From positions 1-22,698 of the forward strand of contig JAHEYE010000036.1 in NCBI GenBank assembly GCA_023251695.1: DNA of 22,698 nucleotides. The letters run 5' to 3'. The first letter of the stretch is position 1, and every line of letters starts with the position of its first letter. The notes under the pieces are model-generated. The model saw nothing but the letters and a program-made list of their open reading frames with translations, did not search any database and was not told where the DNA came from. This DNA is from Sphingobacteriaceae bacterium. GTDB taxonomy: Bacteria; Bacteroidota; Bacteroidia; B-17B0; Aurantibacillaceae. Of the stretch, positions 15,301 to 21,995 are shown in pieces. The position numbers and the translations under genes were made by a program.

Positions 15301-17977
15301 TATAAGAATAGGCCGGAGTACCACCTGAAGCGCTTCCTGCTAATGAAGCGTTACAAGAACCGCCACAAGTAATTGATGTAGTTGTTGCAGTAATGTTAAG
15401 TGCATTGGGTTGCGCAAGGTTTATAGTTTGGGTCCGAACACATCCGCCCGTAGCATCACTGATCGACAAGGTATAAATACCAGCTGTTGCACTTGCGCAC
15501 AAACCATTAAAGGTTGCGGACACAGAACTTGAAACTGTTCCCGTAAAAGTTGTTGATGTTAAAGTGTAATTATATGGTCCTGTGCCTCCTGTTGGTACCG
15601 AGGTTATTATGCCTGTACAAGCCCCATTACAACTTACCGATGTCGTTGTTAGATTCGGCAATATTGGCAATGGTTGTGAAATAGAAAAAGTTGCGATAGG
15701 CACAGTACAAATTCCGTTTGCAACAGTTAAAGTATAAAGCCCGGCGCATAAAGCACTAACGGTCGCCGTACCCTGACCTGAAATAACAGAAGGTGTCGGC
15801 GCTGTCCATGTATAAGTAAATCCTCCGCTTCCGCCTGTTGCAGTTGCAGTTGCCGAACCGGTACAGAGTCCGTTACAAGTTATACTGGTTTGAGCAACAG
15901 TTAAAGTTATTGGGGGGGGCTGTGAAATAGTAACTACTGTCTGACTTGTACATAAAGAGGCATCTGTTACAGCAATAGTGTACGACCCTGCACATAAACC
16001 GGTAATACTTTGTGAATTGCCAATAACAATAGGTCCGGTTGCTGTCCATGTAAAGGTAAATGGTGGTGTTCCCCCGCTTTGTCCGGCATTAGCGCTACCG
16101 TTACAAGTACCGTTACAGGCTGCATTAGTAAATGTGGGAGTTAATGTAATTGGCGGTGGTTGTGAAATAGCAAATGTTTTAGTGAGAACGCATAAGTTGA
16201 CATCACTAATTGTTACAGTATAATTAGTAGGTGCGGGTGTGTTTGAACCACAAAGTGCGCTTGCGAGTGCAGTTGTACCTCCAACTGGTGCCCAGAGATA
16301 AGTATATCCAGGCGTGCCTCCGCTTGCATTTACTTGAGCACTTGCATCACAGTTAGAGCCACATGTAACATTAGTTTGAGATTGCGTTGCAGTTAAGGGC
16401 GATGCCGGTTGCGGCAAAGGCGAAGAATAAATTGTTGTACAACCTTTACTATCTGTTACAGTTGCTGAAATTGGACTGACCGTAGCACATAAGCCGGTAA
16501 GTGATGCCGTTCCGCCAGCACCAATTGCTGCTGTTGCACCAGTACTCCAGTTAATAGTAAAACCGGGTGTACCTCCTGTTGGAGAAACTTGTGCTGAACC
16601 GGTACATGCACCGAAACATGTAATGCTTTGCGTAATTCCATTTGCTACCAAAGGCGGAGGAGCTGCCAGCGTTTTTGTCGCAACACCTGAACAGCCATTT
16701 TTATCGACAATGGTAAATGTGTAGACCGTATTTCCACACATGCCGCCAATGGTAAAACCACCGGCAGTATTAATAATGGTTGGTGTTGTTGTTGCGGGGT
16801 TTACAGTAATTGTATAAGGGAAAGTTCCGCCGCCGACATTCAATGTCATTGAACCATTACAACTTAAATTACAGCTCGGTTGTATTTGCGCCAGTGTAGT
16901 TAATGCGTAAGAAGGTGGTTGAAAATTAAAATTACTTGTTGCCGAACCATTCACTGTTAAAGGAATCGGAATAAATGTAACAACGTCGAAAACAGTTGCT
17001 ACGTACTGTGCCGCTGCGCAATAACAAAGACCACCAACGGTATATGTACCACCGGGTAATAAATTAGTTGTTGCAATATTATTTGCAGTAACCGAACAAC
17101 TAACATCACCACCAACCACTAAATTATACGTGCTAGTACAGGTTGCGTCAATTGTTAGAGTGAATGAACCTGTACAAGCTCCTGCACATTCAGGAAGCGT
17201 TAGAATAGAGCCCTGACAAACAGCAGTTAATTTATTATCTACCAATTTAGCTTGTGAACCGAAATTGGTATTGTTCAGGTTTACATCGGGTGATGAGAAC
17301 GGCGCATAGAATCCAAATTTATTCGCATTGAAAACAGGAGCATTTTGGATCTTGAAAGAGTTGCTGATGTTAAAATAAGAAGTGTCGATAAAAAACTTTG
17401 TTGAATTTCCTTTCACAGAAACATCGCTTGCAGTTAGTGAAGAATATCTGAAATGATAATTACCGTTTTCGAAAGCAATCGTTTTATTAAGTTCCATAAA
17501 AAGAGGAGATAAATTATATTCCCCTTCATAGAAAAACACATTACACTTTAACTTATTCATGTTAAAGTTTACTTTATTTAAATTCGAATTCGGTGAACGG
17601 AAAATTAAATCACCTGTAAAATCAAATTGAACCGAAGCAGATAATTGAAAAGAAGATTGAACATTTAAAGTTGAATGAGCACTGTTTGAGAAAACAATTT
17701 TGCATTTATTGTTTTGGGCATTGAACGACCGTACTTTTGAAAGAGAGGGAATATCAATATTCACCCAATCGGTTCCGCTTTTATCATCAAAAACAACATC
17801 GGTAAAAAAAGTAGGTATTTGCTGTGCTGAAGGGCCTCCGCTTACTAAAGACCAATGCGTTGGGTCATTAAAGCTTCCCGAACCCCCTACCCAATACAAC
17901 GTTTGTGTGTAAACACCTGTAAAAGAGCAAAATAGAATTGATATGAGGAGTAAAAATCTTTTCACACAGAGGGCCAT
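9356..17977 (-). CDS. Giant SprB-repeat cell-surface protein with T9SS type B sorting domain
   Basis: A 2,873-residue predicted secreted adhesin. Residues 1-25 are a signal peptide ending FTGVYTQ. An N-terminal domain follows with LYWVGGSGSFNDPTHWSLVSGG (about 27-48), common in Bacteroidota surface proteins, then beta-rich sequence to about 250 and a degenerate repeat to 359. Residues 360-2628 hold 29 SprB-type repeats of 74-88 residues, with consensus CNGxCNG, GGTPxYTYxW, LCAGxYTVTVTDANGC and a Pro-rich linker. Next come two PKD/Ig-like segments and, at 2785-2873, the gliding-associated C-terminal (type B T9SS) domain from EIFIPNGFSNNGDGKNDYW to GPLTIFR. SprB in F. johnsoniae is a mobile adhesin moved by the gliding machinery; this could be a SprB analogue or another large surface protein. 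The stop codon abuts the start of the PorP/SprF gene. GTG 12 nt inside the frame is an alternative start. Confidence 0.93.
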   Translation of the reverse strand: MALCVKRFLLLISILFCSFTGVYTQTLYWVGGSGSFNDPTHWSLVSGGPSAQQIPTFFTDVVFDDKSGTDWVNIDIPSLSKVRSFNAQNNKCKIVFSNSAHSTLNVQSSFQLSASVQFDFTGDLIFRSPNSNLNKVNFNMNKLKCNVFFYEGEYNLSPLFMELNKTIAFENGNYHFRYSSLTASDVSVKGNSTKFFIDTSYFNISNSFKIQNAPVFNANKFGFYAPFSSPDVNLNNTNFGSQAKLVDNKLTAVCQGSILTLPECAGACTGSFTLTIDATCTSTYNLVVGGDVSCSVTANNIATTNLLPGGTYTVGGLCYCAAAQYVATVFDVVTFIPIPLTVNGSATSNFNFQPPSYALTTLAQIQPSCNLSCNGSMTLNVGGGTFPYTITVNPATTTPTIINTAGGFTIGGMCGNTVYTFTIVDKNGCSGVATKTLAAPPPLVANGITQSITCFGACTGSAQVSPTGGTPGFTINWSTGATAAIGAGGTASLTGLCATVSPISATVTDSKGCTTIYSSPLPQPASPLTATQSQTNVTCGSNCDASAQVNASGGTPGYTYLWAPVGGTTALASALCGSNTPAPTNYTVTISDVNLCVLTKTFAISQPPPITLTPTFTNAACNGTCNGSANAGQSGGTPPFTFTWTATGPIVIGNSQSITGLCAGSYTIAVTDASLCTSQTVVTISQPPPITLTVAQTSITCNGLCTGSATATATGGSGGFTYTWTAPTPSVISGQGTATVSALCAGLYTLTVANGICTVPIATFSISQPLPILPNLTTTSVSCNGACTGIITSVPTGGTGPYNYTLTSTTFTGTVSSSVSATFNGLCASATAGIYTLSISDATGGCVRTQTINLAQPNALNITATTTSITCGGSCNASLAGSASGGTPAYSYTWTTPTATIVAPTINGQCAGTYTLNIRDANGCTNQTVVTVAAPTTLTVNLSPTSPSCNGGCNATVTSTVTGGTPTYTYNWSTGSTATSIGGLCIGNYSLTITDANGCQLTSSTTVTAPPPIVISTTAVPTNCAGSCDGSASANASGGTPPYVYSWNTIPVTTNTTGTVAGLCSGNYVVTVTDANGCIQNANVIITSPPLLSVAINSVVPACNICIGAATITPAGGNPGYSYTWTPAPGSGQGTPTPGGLCVGVYTVNVVDTKGCSRTVTVNVAQSVVVSITTTGTLLTCNSGCTGIANANPSGGTIPYTYTWSPVGGNASTASSLCAGPYTVTVQDALGCINTNTITFVNPPAIIITSTITSPSCNGSCNGIINVTASGGTGALSYTWTPAPGAGQGTPNASGLCAGIYSLDVRDVNNCLSSQTFTVIDKTAITATFTPVSPSTCGGTNGSVTAQVSGGSSPYTYTWTPSAQTTSVLTNVGAGSYTLTIKDAAGCTQTLIATLSDPTGPTVTVTSSSITCAVLCNGSATVNVTGTAPININWAFPIVSTNSVVSGLCQGTFAVNVSDATNCLISQTLSIAAPPTFSLNPVVINPKCGVACDGTITTAAAGATSPYTYSWTPGAVASPTLNNICGGNYTLDVLDANFCRFTQTFVVTQPSSVTVIFTKRDALCNGACTGTVTAIPSGGTAPYTYSWTPVGAFPGSILNNLINLCANIYTVTVTDANNCVTTVTVQISEPSPLTGTLTVQSALCNSQCNGSATITAGGGTPGYGYSWTSSAVTTSVITGLCAGNYSNTITDANGCMLTQSFVINSPTGITVTVTPTNPTCNGVCNGSITTTAIGGTGVLTYSWIATGSGQNPTGLCAGNYTVIVTDVNGCTGQNVTALNNPPALLANASFTNPSCPGACNGVMVSNPANGTPAYSYTWTTGANTPSVTGICAGTYSVIVRDNKGCLDTQQVILTGPLTLTINPSASPASCSVCNGSITVVPSGGTPNYSLTWNPSVAVGTVAINVCAGIYTVTVTDANTCTSTFLIPLSNSNGPSGATVSFTDVACNGQCNGAASVTNPVGGTPGYTIVWVTPASTVNPISGLCAGTYTAQITDANNCLFFQSVPINQPAVLNPSTTVNQPLCSGNCNGTLTANAVGGTAAYTYSWSTGASTSSVTNICPGLYTVTVTDSKNCVATQTFNLPGSVNITASSVAVNNTCFGNCNGSLLAASVAGGLPPYTYNWSDPLGQSTSQAFNLCSGNYFLVITDAQGCFDTLRGTVTSPAPITLSSAITSPSCGLCNGASTVTAAGGTGPYTYTWSSGSAVATETNLCAGIYMVTITDANGCLQNVNVPINNSSGITSEIINQINETCFAQCNGAATVTAVGGTAPITYSWLSPASASQSVGSLCAGTYFVQMTDAMGCIRNASVTIASASDLTVTPFVTQPSCTVNTGSISLTVTGGNPGYTYLWSPGGATTSSVTGLGVGTYTVVVTDGAGCSKTIVLPLTNVNSPVFNFSSIPALCNGTCNAIATLSVTSGTAPFTFSWSAGTVSSGANTSTATALCSGVVTATVTSTNGCLSIQSVTITQPPTLLLGLPNLNTPDCNNQCNGSITLIPNGGVLPYTYTWTPPASTNPITNLCAGNYAATVTDANGCTVSNTYTLINPPVLILNANVVNSSCNTAPDGAITTTVTGGLPAYTYSWTGPATFTSSSSSLINVLSGTYSLSLTDLAGCRKDTIMIIVPTVSVLAVAGQDSSFCQSGTFILNGSASNGGVTYNWFLLPSAVSFTNTLITTVSPALGTSTYVLVATNGVCISRDTIEITSNIPPLVDAGPNYTITIFTSTVIGGSPTSPTGVTYTWIPSTTLDNGSIPNPTASNTVNTTYTVMVTDINGCVGSDTMHVHIFPEIFIPNGFSNNGDGKNDYWVIDNIQQFPNCEVEIYNRWGELLFRSTGYNTPWDGKYKGKDLPVGTYYYIIDLHHVNFPKAYTGPLTIFR
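9359..9625 (-). other. T9SS type B C-terminal sorting domain (gliding-associated CTD)
   Basis: The last 89 residues of the giant protein. The landmarks in order are IFIPNGFSNNGDGKND, FPNCEVEIYNRWGELLF, YNTPWDGKYKGKDLPVGTYYY and the final GPLTIFR. This is the type B signal recognised by the T9SS, found on SprB-like proteins, where it usually needs a PorP/SprF partner. Confidence 0.93.
10094..16900 (-). repeat. Array of 29 SprB-type repeats (protein repeat, about 78 residues each)
   Basis: 6,807 nt encode 29 consecutive repeats averaging 78 residues. Each usually has four cysteines: C1 and C2 in CxxxC (CxxC in repeats 10, 20 and 24), C3 in LCAG, and C4 in DANGC. Repeats 13 (13769-13996), 26 (10799-11023) and 29 (10094-10330) lack both C2 and C3 and keep C1 and C4. 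The repeats have diverged well from each other in DNA, so this is an old array, apart from short shared stretches such as those in repeats 10 and 12. Counts were made by eye from the translation. Confidence 0.9.
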
Positions 17978-18105
17978 AAACTTTAAAAGTTTTACGAATT
18001 TAAGTCATAAAAGTTACTAATAAACGGGCACATAACCATATAATTAACATTTTGACTGTTGGAAATGTATTTCGTACTTAGTGAATGTATTTTATGAATT
18101 AGTTT

Positions 18106-18666
18106 ATGGAAGAAAATCCTTGGATAACAAATAGCTCAGAAATGGTTTATGAATCCCCTTGGATCAAAATAACTAAACATGATGTTTTGAATCCGGCAAA
18201 TAAGACTGCTACCTATAGTGTAGTACATTTTAAAGGCCTTGCAATTGGCATCTTAGCGCTTGATAATGAATTAAATACATGGCTTGTTGGACAATGGCGT
18301 TATCCTGTAAATGAATACAGTTGGGAGATTCCGGAAGGTGGCGGGGCTTTGGATGTTGAACCAGTTGAATCGGCTAAAAGAGAGTTAAAAGAAGAGACCG
18401 GAATTATTGCGAAAAATTACACTGAAATCATGCGTATGCATTTGAGTAATTCGGCCACCGATGAACTCGCTATAATTTACATTGCAACAGGCCTTTCGTT
18501 CGAAAATGCGGAACCCGAAGAAAGCGAAGTTTTGCAATTGAAAAAAATTCCGTTAAATGAAGCTTATCAATGGGTAATGGAGGGCAAAATAACCGACGCC
18601 ATTACCGTAGCCGCCGTATTAAAAACCAAAATTTTGTTAGAAAAAGGACTGCTGAATTTGAAGTAA
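18106..18666 (+). CDS. Nudix hydrolase (ADP-ribose pyrophosphatase-like)
   Basis: A 186-residue Nudix hydrolase of the ADP-sugar pyrophosphatase type. It has the N-terminal strand region TYSVVHFKGLAIGILALD and the WLVGQWRYPVNEYSWEIPEGGG block that leads into the Nudix box, with the catalytic core RELKEETGI at 92-100 (Glu93, Glu96 and Glu97 for the metal). The box is one residue shorter than G-x5-E-x7-REUxEExGU between the first Glu and REL. The conserved WEIPEGG context and the C-terminal helices agree with enzymes acting on ADP-ribose or related nucleoside diphosphate sugars, but the substrate cannot be fixed. It is divergent from the giant adhesin gene and 32 nt before the isomerase gene. 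Confidence 0.88.
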   Translation: MEENPWITNSSEMVYESPWIKITKHDVLNPANKTATYSVVHFKGLAIGILALDNELNTWLVGQWRYPVNEYSWEIPEGGGALDVEPVESAKRELKEETGIIAKNYTEIMRMHLSNSATDELAIIYIATGLSFENAEPEESEVLQLKKIPLNEAYQWVMEGKITDAITVAAVLKTKILLEKGLLNLK

Positions 18667-18698
18667 CATAAAATTCATACCTTTATTATCCCTTTTTT

Positions 18699-19679
18699 AT
18701 GAGAAAACTGATAGAAAATTTTCCCAACCAATTACGCGAAGCTTTAGATATTGCTAATGCCTCTCAACTTTCGCCTAAGCAAAACATACAAAACATTGTC
18801 ATTACCGGTTTAGGCGGTTCAGGAATCGGCGGAACAATTATTTCTGAATTGGTTGCCGGTGATTGTCCGGTACCCGTTTTAATTAATAAAGATTATTTTC
18901 TTCCTGCCTTCGTTAATTCAAATACGCTCGTTATTATTTCTTCTTATTCGGGAAACACTGAAGAAACACTTGAAGCAATGCAACAAGCTTTAAATAAAAA
19001 AGCACAAATCGTTTGCATTACCAGTGGCGGAAAGGTTGAAGAAATTGCGGAACAAAATAAATTAGACGTAATTAAAATTCCGGGAGGAAACCCACCGCGT
19101 TCGTGTATTGGTTATTCATTGGTTCAGCTTATAAAAGTCTTTGTTCATTTTGGTTTTGCAAAAGTTTCTGTTTTGACAGAGGTGAAAAATGCAATTGATT
19201 TACTGGAGAAAGAAAACAAAAGTATTATTTCAGAATCAGAACGTATTGCCAAATTATTATTGAACAAAATTCCGGTTATTTACTCACTAGGATCTTGCGA
19301 AGGTGTTAGCGTAAGATTCCGTCAGCAGATTAACGAGAACAGTAAAATGCTTTGCTGGCATCATGTTTTTCCTGAAATGAATCATAACGAATTGGTGGGC
19401 TGGACCACAAAAAACGACCATCTTGTTGTTCTCACGTTCCGCACATCATTTGATTACAAGCGTACACAAAAAAGATTTGAAGTTTGTAAACAGGTATTTG
19501 AAAAATATTGTTCCGGCGTTTATGATATTAATGCCAAAGGAAATTCTAAAACTGAACAATTCTTTTACCTCATCAATATTGGCGACTGGATCAGTTTAAT
19601 TTTAGCTGAATTAAAAGGTATCGACCCGGTTGAAGTGAATATCATCGATCATTTGAAGAAAGAACTTTCCAAATTTTAA
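18699..19679 (+). CDS. Bifunctional phosphoglucose/phosphomannose isomerase (SIS domains)
   Basis: A 326-residue two-SIS-domain isomerase that interconverts glucose-6-phosphate or mannose-6-phosphate with fructose-6-phosphate. Family landmarks: VITGLGGSGIGG at about 34-45 (first SIS loop), ISSYSGNTEETLEA at 80-93 (phosphate binding), PGGNPPRSCIGYS at 128-140, and the C-terminal HHVFPEMNHNELVGW, which carries the conserved acid/His region. The length of about 330 matches the archaeal/bacterial PGI/PMI family and is far shorter than classical Pgi. Its TAA stop overlaps the lipB start by one base (TAATG), implying co-translation. Confidence 0.92.
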   Translation: MRKLIENFPNQLREALDIANASQLSPKQNIQNIVITGLGGSGIGGTIISELVAGDCPVPVLINKDYFLPAFVNSNTLVIISSYSGNTEETLEAMQQALNKKAQIVCITSGGKVEEIAEQNKLDVIKIPGGNPPRSCIGYSLVQLIKVFVHFGFAKVSVLTEVKNAIDLLEKENKSIISESERIAKLLLNKIPVIYSLGSCEGVSVRFRQQINENSKMLCWHHVFPEMNHNELVGWTTKNDHLVVLTFRTSFDYKRTQKRFEVCKQVFEKYCSGVYDINAKGNSKTEQFFYLINIGDWISLILAELKGIDPVEVNIIDHLKKELSKF

Positions 19680-20407
19680 TGCCCAAAAACAAAGCGGTAA
19701 TATTTGAAGACCTTGCTTTAATGGATTACAAACTTTGCTGGGATTACCAGGAAAATTTGTTCAATAAAACCATAAAAGAAAAACTTTCTAACCGCGATAA
19801 CAACACAGAATTTCCGACTACCAATTATTTATTATTTGTTGAACATCCTCACGTTTATACAATCGGAAAAAGCGGTGATGAAAAAAATTTATTGGTCGAC
19901 GAAAAAACACTTGAAGAAAAAGACGCTGCCTATTATAAAATTAACCGCGGCGGCGATATAACGTACCACGGTCCGGGGCAATTGGTAGCCTACCCTATTC
20001 TTGATTTGGATAATTTTTTTACCGACATTCATAAATATCTCCGCTTACTTGAAGAAACAATCATCCTCACACTTGCTGAGTACGGAATCAAAGGCGAAAG
20101 AAGCGATGGCGAAACCGGTGTTTGGATTGATATTAATAATCCCGCGAAAGCAAGAAAAATTTGTGCATTCGGCGTTAGGTGCAGCAGATGGGTAACCATG
20201 CACGGCTGGGGTTTTAATGTTAACGCCAATCTCGATTATTTCAACAACATCATTCCCTGCGGTATTGAAAATAAATCGGTTACAAGTTTAAACAAAGAGT
20301 TAGATGTTAAAGAAGTAAACATGCTTGAAGTGAAAGAAAAACTCAAAAAAAACTTCTGTACTTTATTCGGATGCAATATTATTGAGCTTTCCGACGTTAA
20401 TAGATAA
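19679..20407 (+). CDS. lipB: Octanoyl-[acyl-carrier-protein]:protein N-octanoyltransferase LipB
   Basis: LipB moves the octanoyl group from acyl carrier protein to lipoyl domains, the first step of lipoate synthesis; LipA then adds sulfur. The 242-residue protein has the signature RGGDITYHGPGQLVAYPI at 90-107, the catalytic Lys160 in RKICAFGVRCSRWVTMHG, and the nucleophile Cys194 in FNNIIPCGI. It is slightly longer than E. coli LipB (about 213) owing to an N-terminal insert around residues 35-47. It starts one base inside the isomerase stop codon and is followed after 2 nt by the serine hydrolase gene, so all three are likely one operon. No lipA is in the window. Confidence 0.95.
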   Translation: MPKNKAVIFEDLALMDYKLCWDYQENLFNKTIKEKLSNRDNNTEFPTTNYLLFVEHPHVYTIGKSGDEKNLLVDEKTLEEKDAAYYKINRGGDITYHGPGQLVAYPILDLDNFFTDIHKYLRLLEETIILTLAEYGIKGERSDGETGVWIDINNPAKARKICAFGVRCSRWVTMHGWGFNVNANLDYFNNIIPCGIENKSVTSLNKELDVKEVNMLEVKEKLKKNFCTLFGCNIIELSDVNR

Positions 20408-20409
20408 GG

Positions 20410-21576
20410 ATGCTTAAGAAAGTTTTTAAATACTTCTTTTACTTTATCCTCTCGTTAATCGTTCTGATCAATCTCATCATACTTTTCTCGGGAAGATTTT
20501 ATTTGTATAAAGGAATTTGGAACACTTATCTTTCGGGCCGGGGCGGACCAAGCGCTACGGAATATCAAATTTTTAAAAACAGAAAAGTGGAAGCGCAAAA
20601 TGGCGCCTCGCTCACCCAATCAAAATTATACAACACCGCCAAACTCCCTAAAGAGGCCGATAGTTTGTTTGAGAAATTTGATGCACATGCTTTGGTGATG
20701 GTGAGAAACGACAGTTTATTGCACGAGCAATACTGGGATGGTTTCAGCGATACATCACATACCAATTCGTTCAGCATTGCAAAAACCTATTGTAGTATTT
20801 TATTGGGTTGTGCTTTAAAAGACGGCTATGTAAAAAGTTTAGACCAACCCGTGGCGGATTTTATTCCCGAGTTTAAAACAAAAGGAAAAGAGAAAGTTAC
20901 TTTGAGGCATTTGGTAACTATGACCTCAGGAATTGGTTTTGACGAAAGCTATGTAAATCCTTTTGCTTATCCAGCAGAAGGTTATTACGGCAGCGATGTT
21001 TTGGCAGCATGTAACAGATATGAAATGAATGAGGCGCCTGGACAAACTTTCCGTTACCTCAGCGGAAATTCTGCTTTACTTGGCATTTGCATTGCAAAAG
21101 CTACCGGAAAAACTTTATCGCAATACCTGAGTGACCGATTGTGGAAAGATTTAGAGTGCCGACAAGCCGCTTGGTGGAGCCTCGATAAAAAGGACGGACA
21201 GGAAAAAGGGTTCTGTTGCATTAACAGTAACGCTACTGATTTTGTGCGTATCGGAATGCTATATTTAAATTACGGTAAATGGAAAGGAAAACAAATTGTA
21301 GATTCGGATTATGTTGCGAACAGTATTATTCCTTCTGATTGTAAAGAAGGCGATGGAACTCCAAATAAAACTTATGGTTACAATTGGTGGTTAACCGAAC
21401 ATGCGGGATTAAAAATATTTTATGCGCGTGGCATATTAGGACAATACGTAATTTGTGTTCCTTCAAAGAATTTAGTGATCGTAAAATTAGGAAGAGCCCG
21501 CCGGCCCAAAACCACTAGTAATCATTGTCCGCAAGATGTAGCAACATGTATTGATGCTGTTGCGAAAATGTATTAA
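20410..21576 (+). CDS. Membrane-anchored serine hydrolase, beta-lactamase (class C) family
   Basis: A 388-residue serine hydrolase of the class C beta-lactamase/penicillin-binding-protein-like family. One N-terminal hydrophobic segment (about 8-27, YFFYFILSLIVLINLIILF) should anchor it with the catalytic domain outside the cytoplasm. The SxxK motif is Ser122-Ile-Ala-Lys125 in NSFSIAKTYCS. The second motif is Tyr216 in FRYLSGNSALLG. The C-terminal GILGQYVICVP stands where the family has its (K/H)xG strand. Common family features LRHLVTMTSGIGFD and GYNWWL are also present. Substrates could be peptides, D-amino esters or small esters; resistance to beta-lactams should not be assumed. It follows lipB by 2 nt and overlaps the convergent ferredoxin gene by 4 nt. 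Confidence 0.88.
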   Translation: MLKKVFKYFFYFILSLIVLINLIILFSGRFYLYKGIWNTYLSGRGGPSATEYQIFKNRKVEAQNGASLTQSKLYNTAKLPKEADSLFEKFDAHALVMVRNDSLLHEQYWDGFSDTSHTNSFSIAKTYCSILLGCALKDGYVKSLDQPVADFIPEFKTKGKEKVTLRHLVTMTSGIGFDESYVNPFAYPAEGYYGSDVLAACNRYEMNEAPGQTFRYLSGNSALLGICIAKATGKTLSQYLSDRLWKDLECRQAAWWSLDKKDGQEKGFCCINSNATDFVRIGMLYLNYGKWKGKQIVDSDYVANSIIPSDCKEGDGTPNKTYGYNWWLTEHAGLKIFYARGILGQYVICVPSKNLVIVKLGRARRPKTTSNHCPQDVATCIDAVAKMY

Positions 21577-21902
21577 CTCAATCCGTCACCCCAGATTTTC
21601 ACTACCATTCCATCCATTTGTGGAGAAAGTTTTAACTGACAGGACAAACGGGAAGTGTCTGTAATGTTTGGAAGTGTATCTAACATTCCATATTCATCAT
21701 TACTGATTTCATTTAAATTTCCGAAACCTTTCACTACTTCAACATGACAAGTTGCGCATAAAGCCAAACCACCACAAGTTGCCAGAATATCGTATTCGTT
21801 TCCTTTTAAGAACTCCATCAAACTCAAACCCATGTCTGTAGGAGCCACTAATGGCGTTAAGGAATTATCAGGATTCTGAACGTGAATTGTAATATCACTC
21901 AT
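21573..21902 (-). CDS. 2Fe-2S ferredoxin, adrenodoxin type
   Basis: A 109-residue ferredoxin holding one [2Fe-2S] cluster. Ligands are Cys43, Cys49 and Cys52 in ATCGGLALCATCHVEV (C-x5-C-x2-C) and Cys88 in RLSCQL, the spacing of the adrenodoxin/Fdx branch. The chain before and after (SLMEFLKGNEYDI, DEYGMLDTLPNITDTSRL) is also typical. It is a cytoplasmic electron carrier; partner enzymes are not seen here. No isc genes are beside it, so the link to Fe-S assembly common for this branch cannot be shown. The last 4 nt overlap the stop of the serine hydrolase gene on the other strand. Confidence 0.93.
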   Translation of the reverse strand: MSDITIHVQNPDNSLTPLVAPTDMGLSLMEFLKGNEYDILATCGGLALCATCHVEVVKGFGNLNEISNDEYGMLDTLPNITDTSRLSCQLKLSPQMDGMVVKIWGDGLS

Positions 21903-21934
21903 TTTTATTTCTGTTTATTTCTTCAAGGCAAAGT

Positions 21935-21959
21935 GTCATCCTGAGCTTGTCGGAGGATC
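21935..21959. repeat. Interspersed imperfect-palindrome repeat (CCTGAGCTTGTCGGAGG core)
   Basis: A 25-nt element starting GTCATCCTGAGC and ending GTCGGAGGATC, with ATCCT/AGGAT as its outer arms. It closely resembles the CCTGAGCTTGTCGAAGG elements I know as scattered intergenic repeats in many bacterial genomes, Bacteroidota included. It sits between the ferredoxin start and the terminator of the next gene. Confidence 0.65.
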
Positions 21960-21965
21960 AAAAAA

Positions 21966-21987
21966 AAGCCCCGATTAAACAGGGCTT
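21966..21987 (-). terminator. Terminator of the peptidyl-prolyl isomerase gene
   Basis: The stem AAGCCC/GGGCTT has a 10-nt loop and is followed on the minus strand by a run of eight T residues. It starts 9 nt past the stop codon at 21996. Confidence 0.8.
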
Positions 21988-21995
21988 AAAATTTA

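Noticed and set aside
10094..16900. Regular spacing of about 230 nt, considered as a CRISPR or tandem DNA repeat array
   Set aside because: The period is that of the protein repeat (about 78 codons); DNA copies are strongly diverged and there are no short identical repeats with unique spacers.
9356..17977. Many open frames of 60-125 codons on the plus strand and in other minus frames inside the adhesin
   Set aside because: They follow from the repetitive low-stop composition of the SprB array; none resembles a known protein and all lie wholly inside the long coding frame.
17978..18105. Divergent promoters between the adhesin and Nudix genes
   Set aside because: Only weak matches (TAACTTTT on the minus strand, TTTG-N20-TACTTAG on the plus strand) were found, below what I would annotate.
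20410..21576. Antibiotic-resistance beta-lactamase
   Set aside because: The motifs show the broad class C serine hydrolase fold only; the single N-terminal anchor, the divergent motifs and the housekeeping context with lipB do not support a resistance role.
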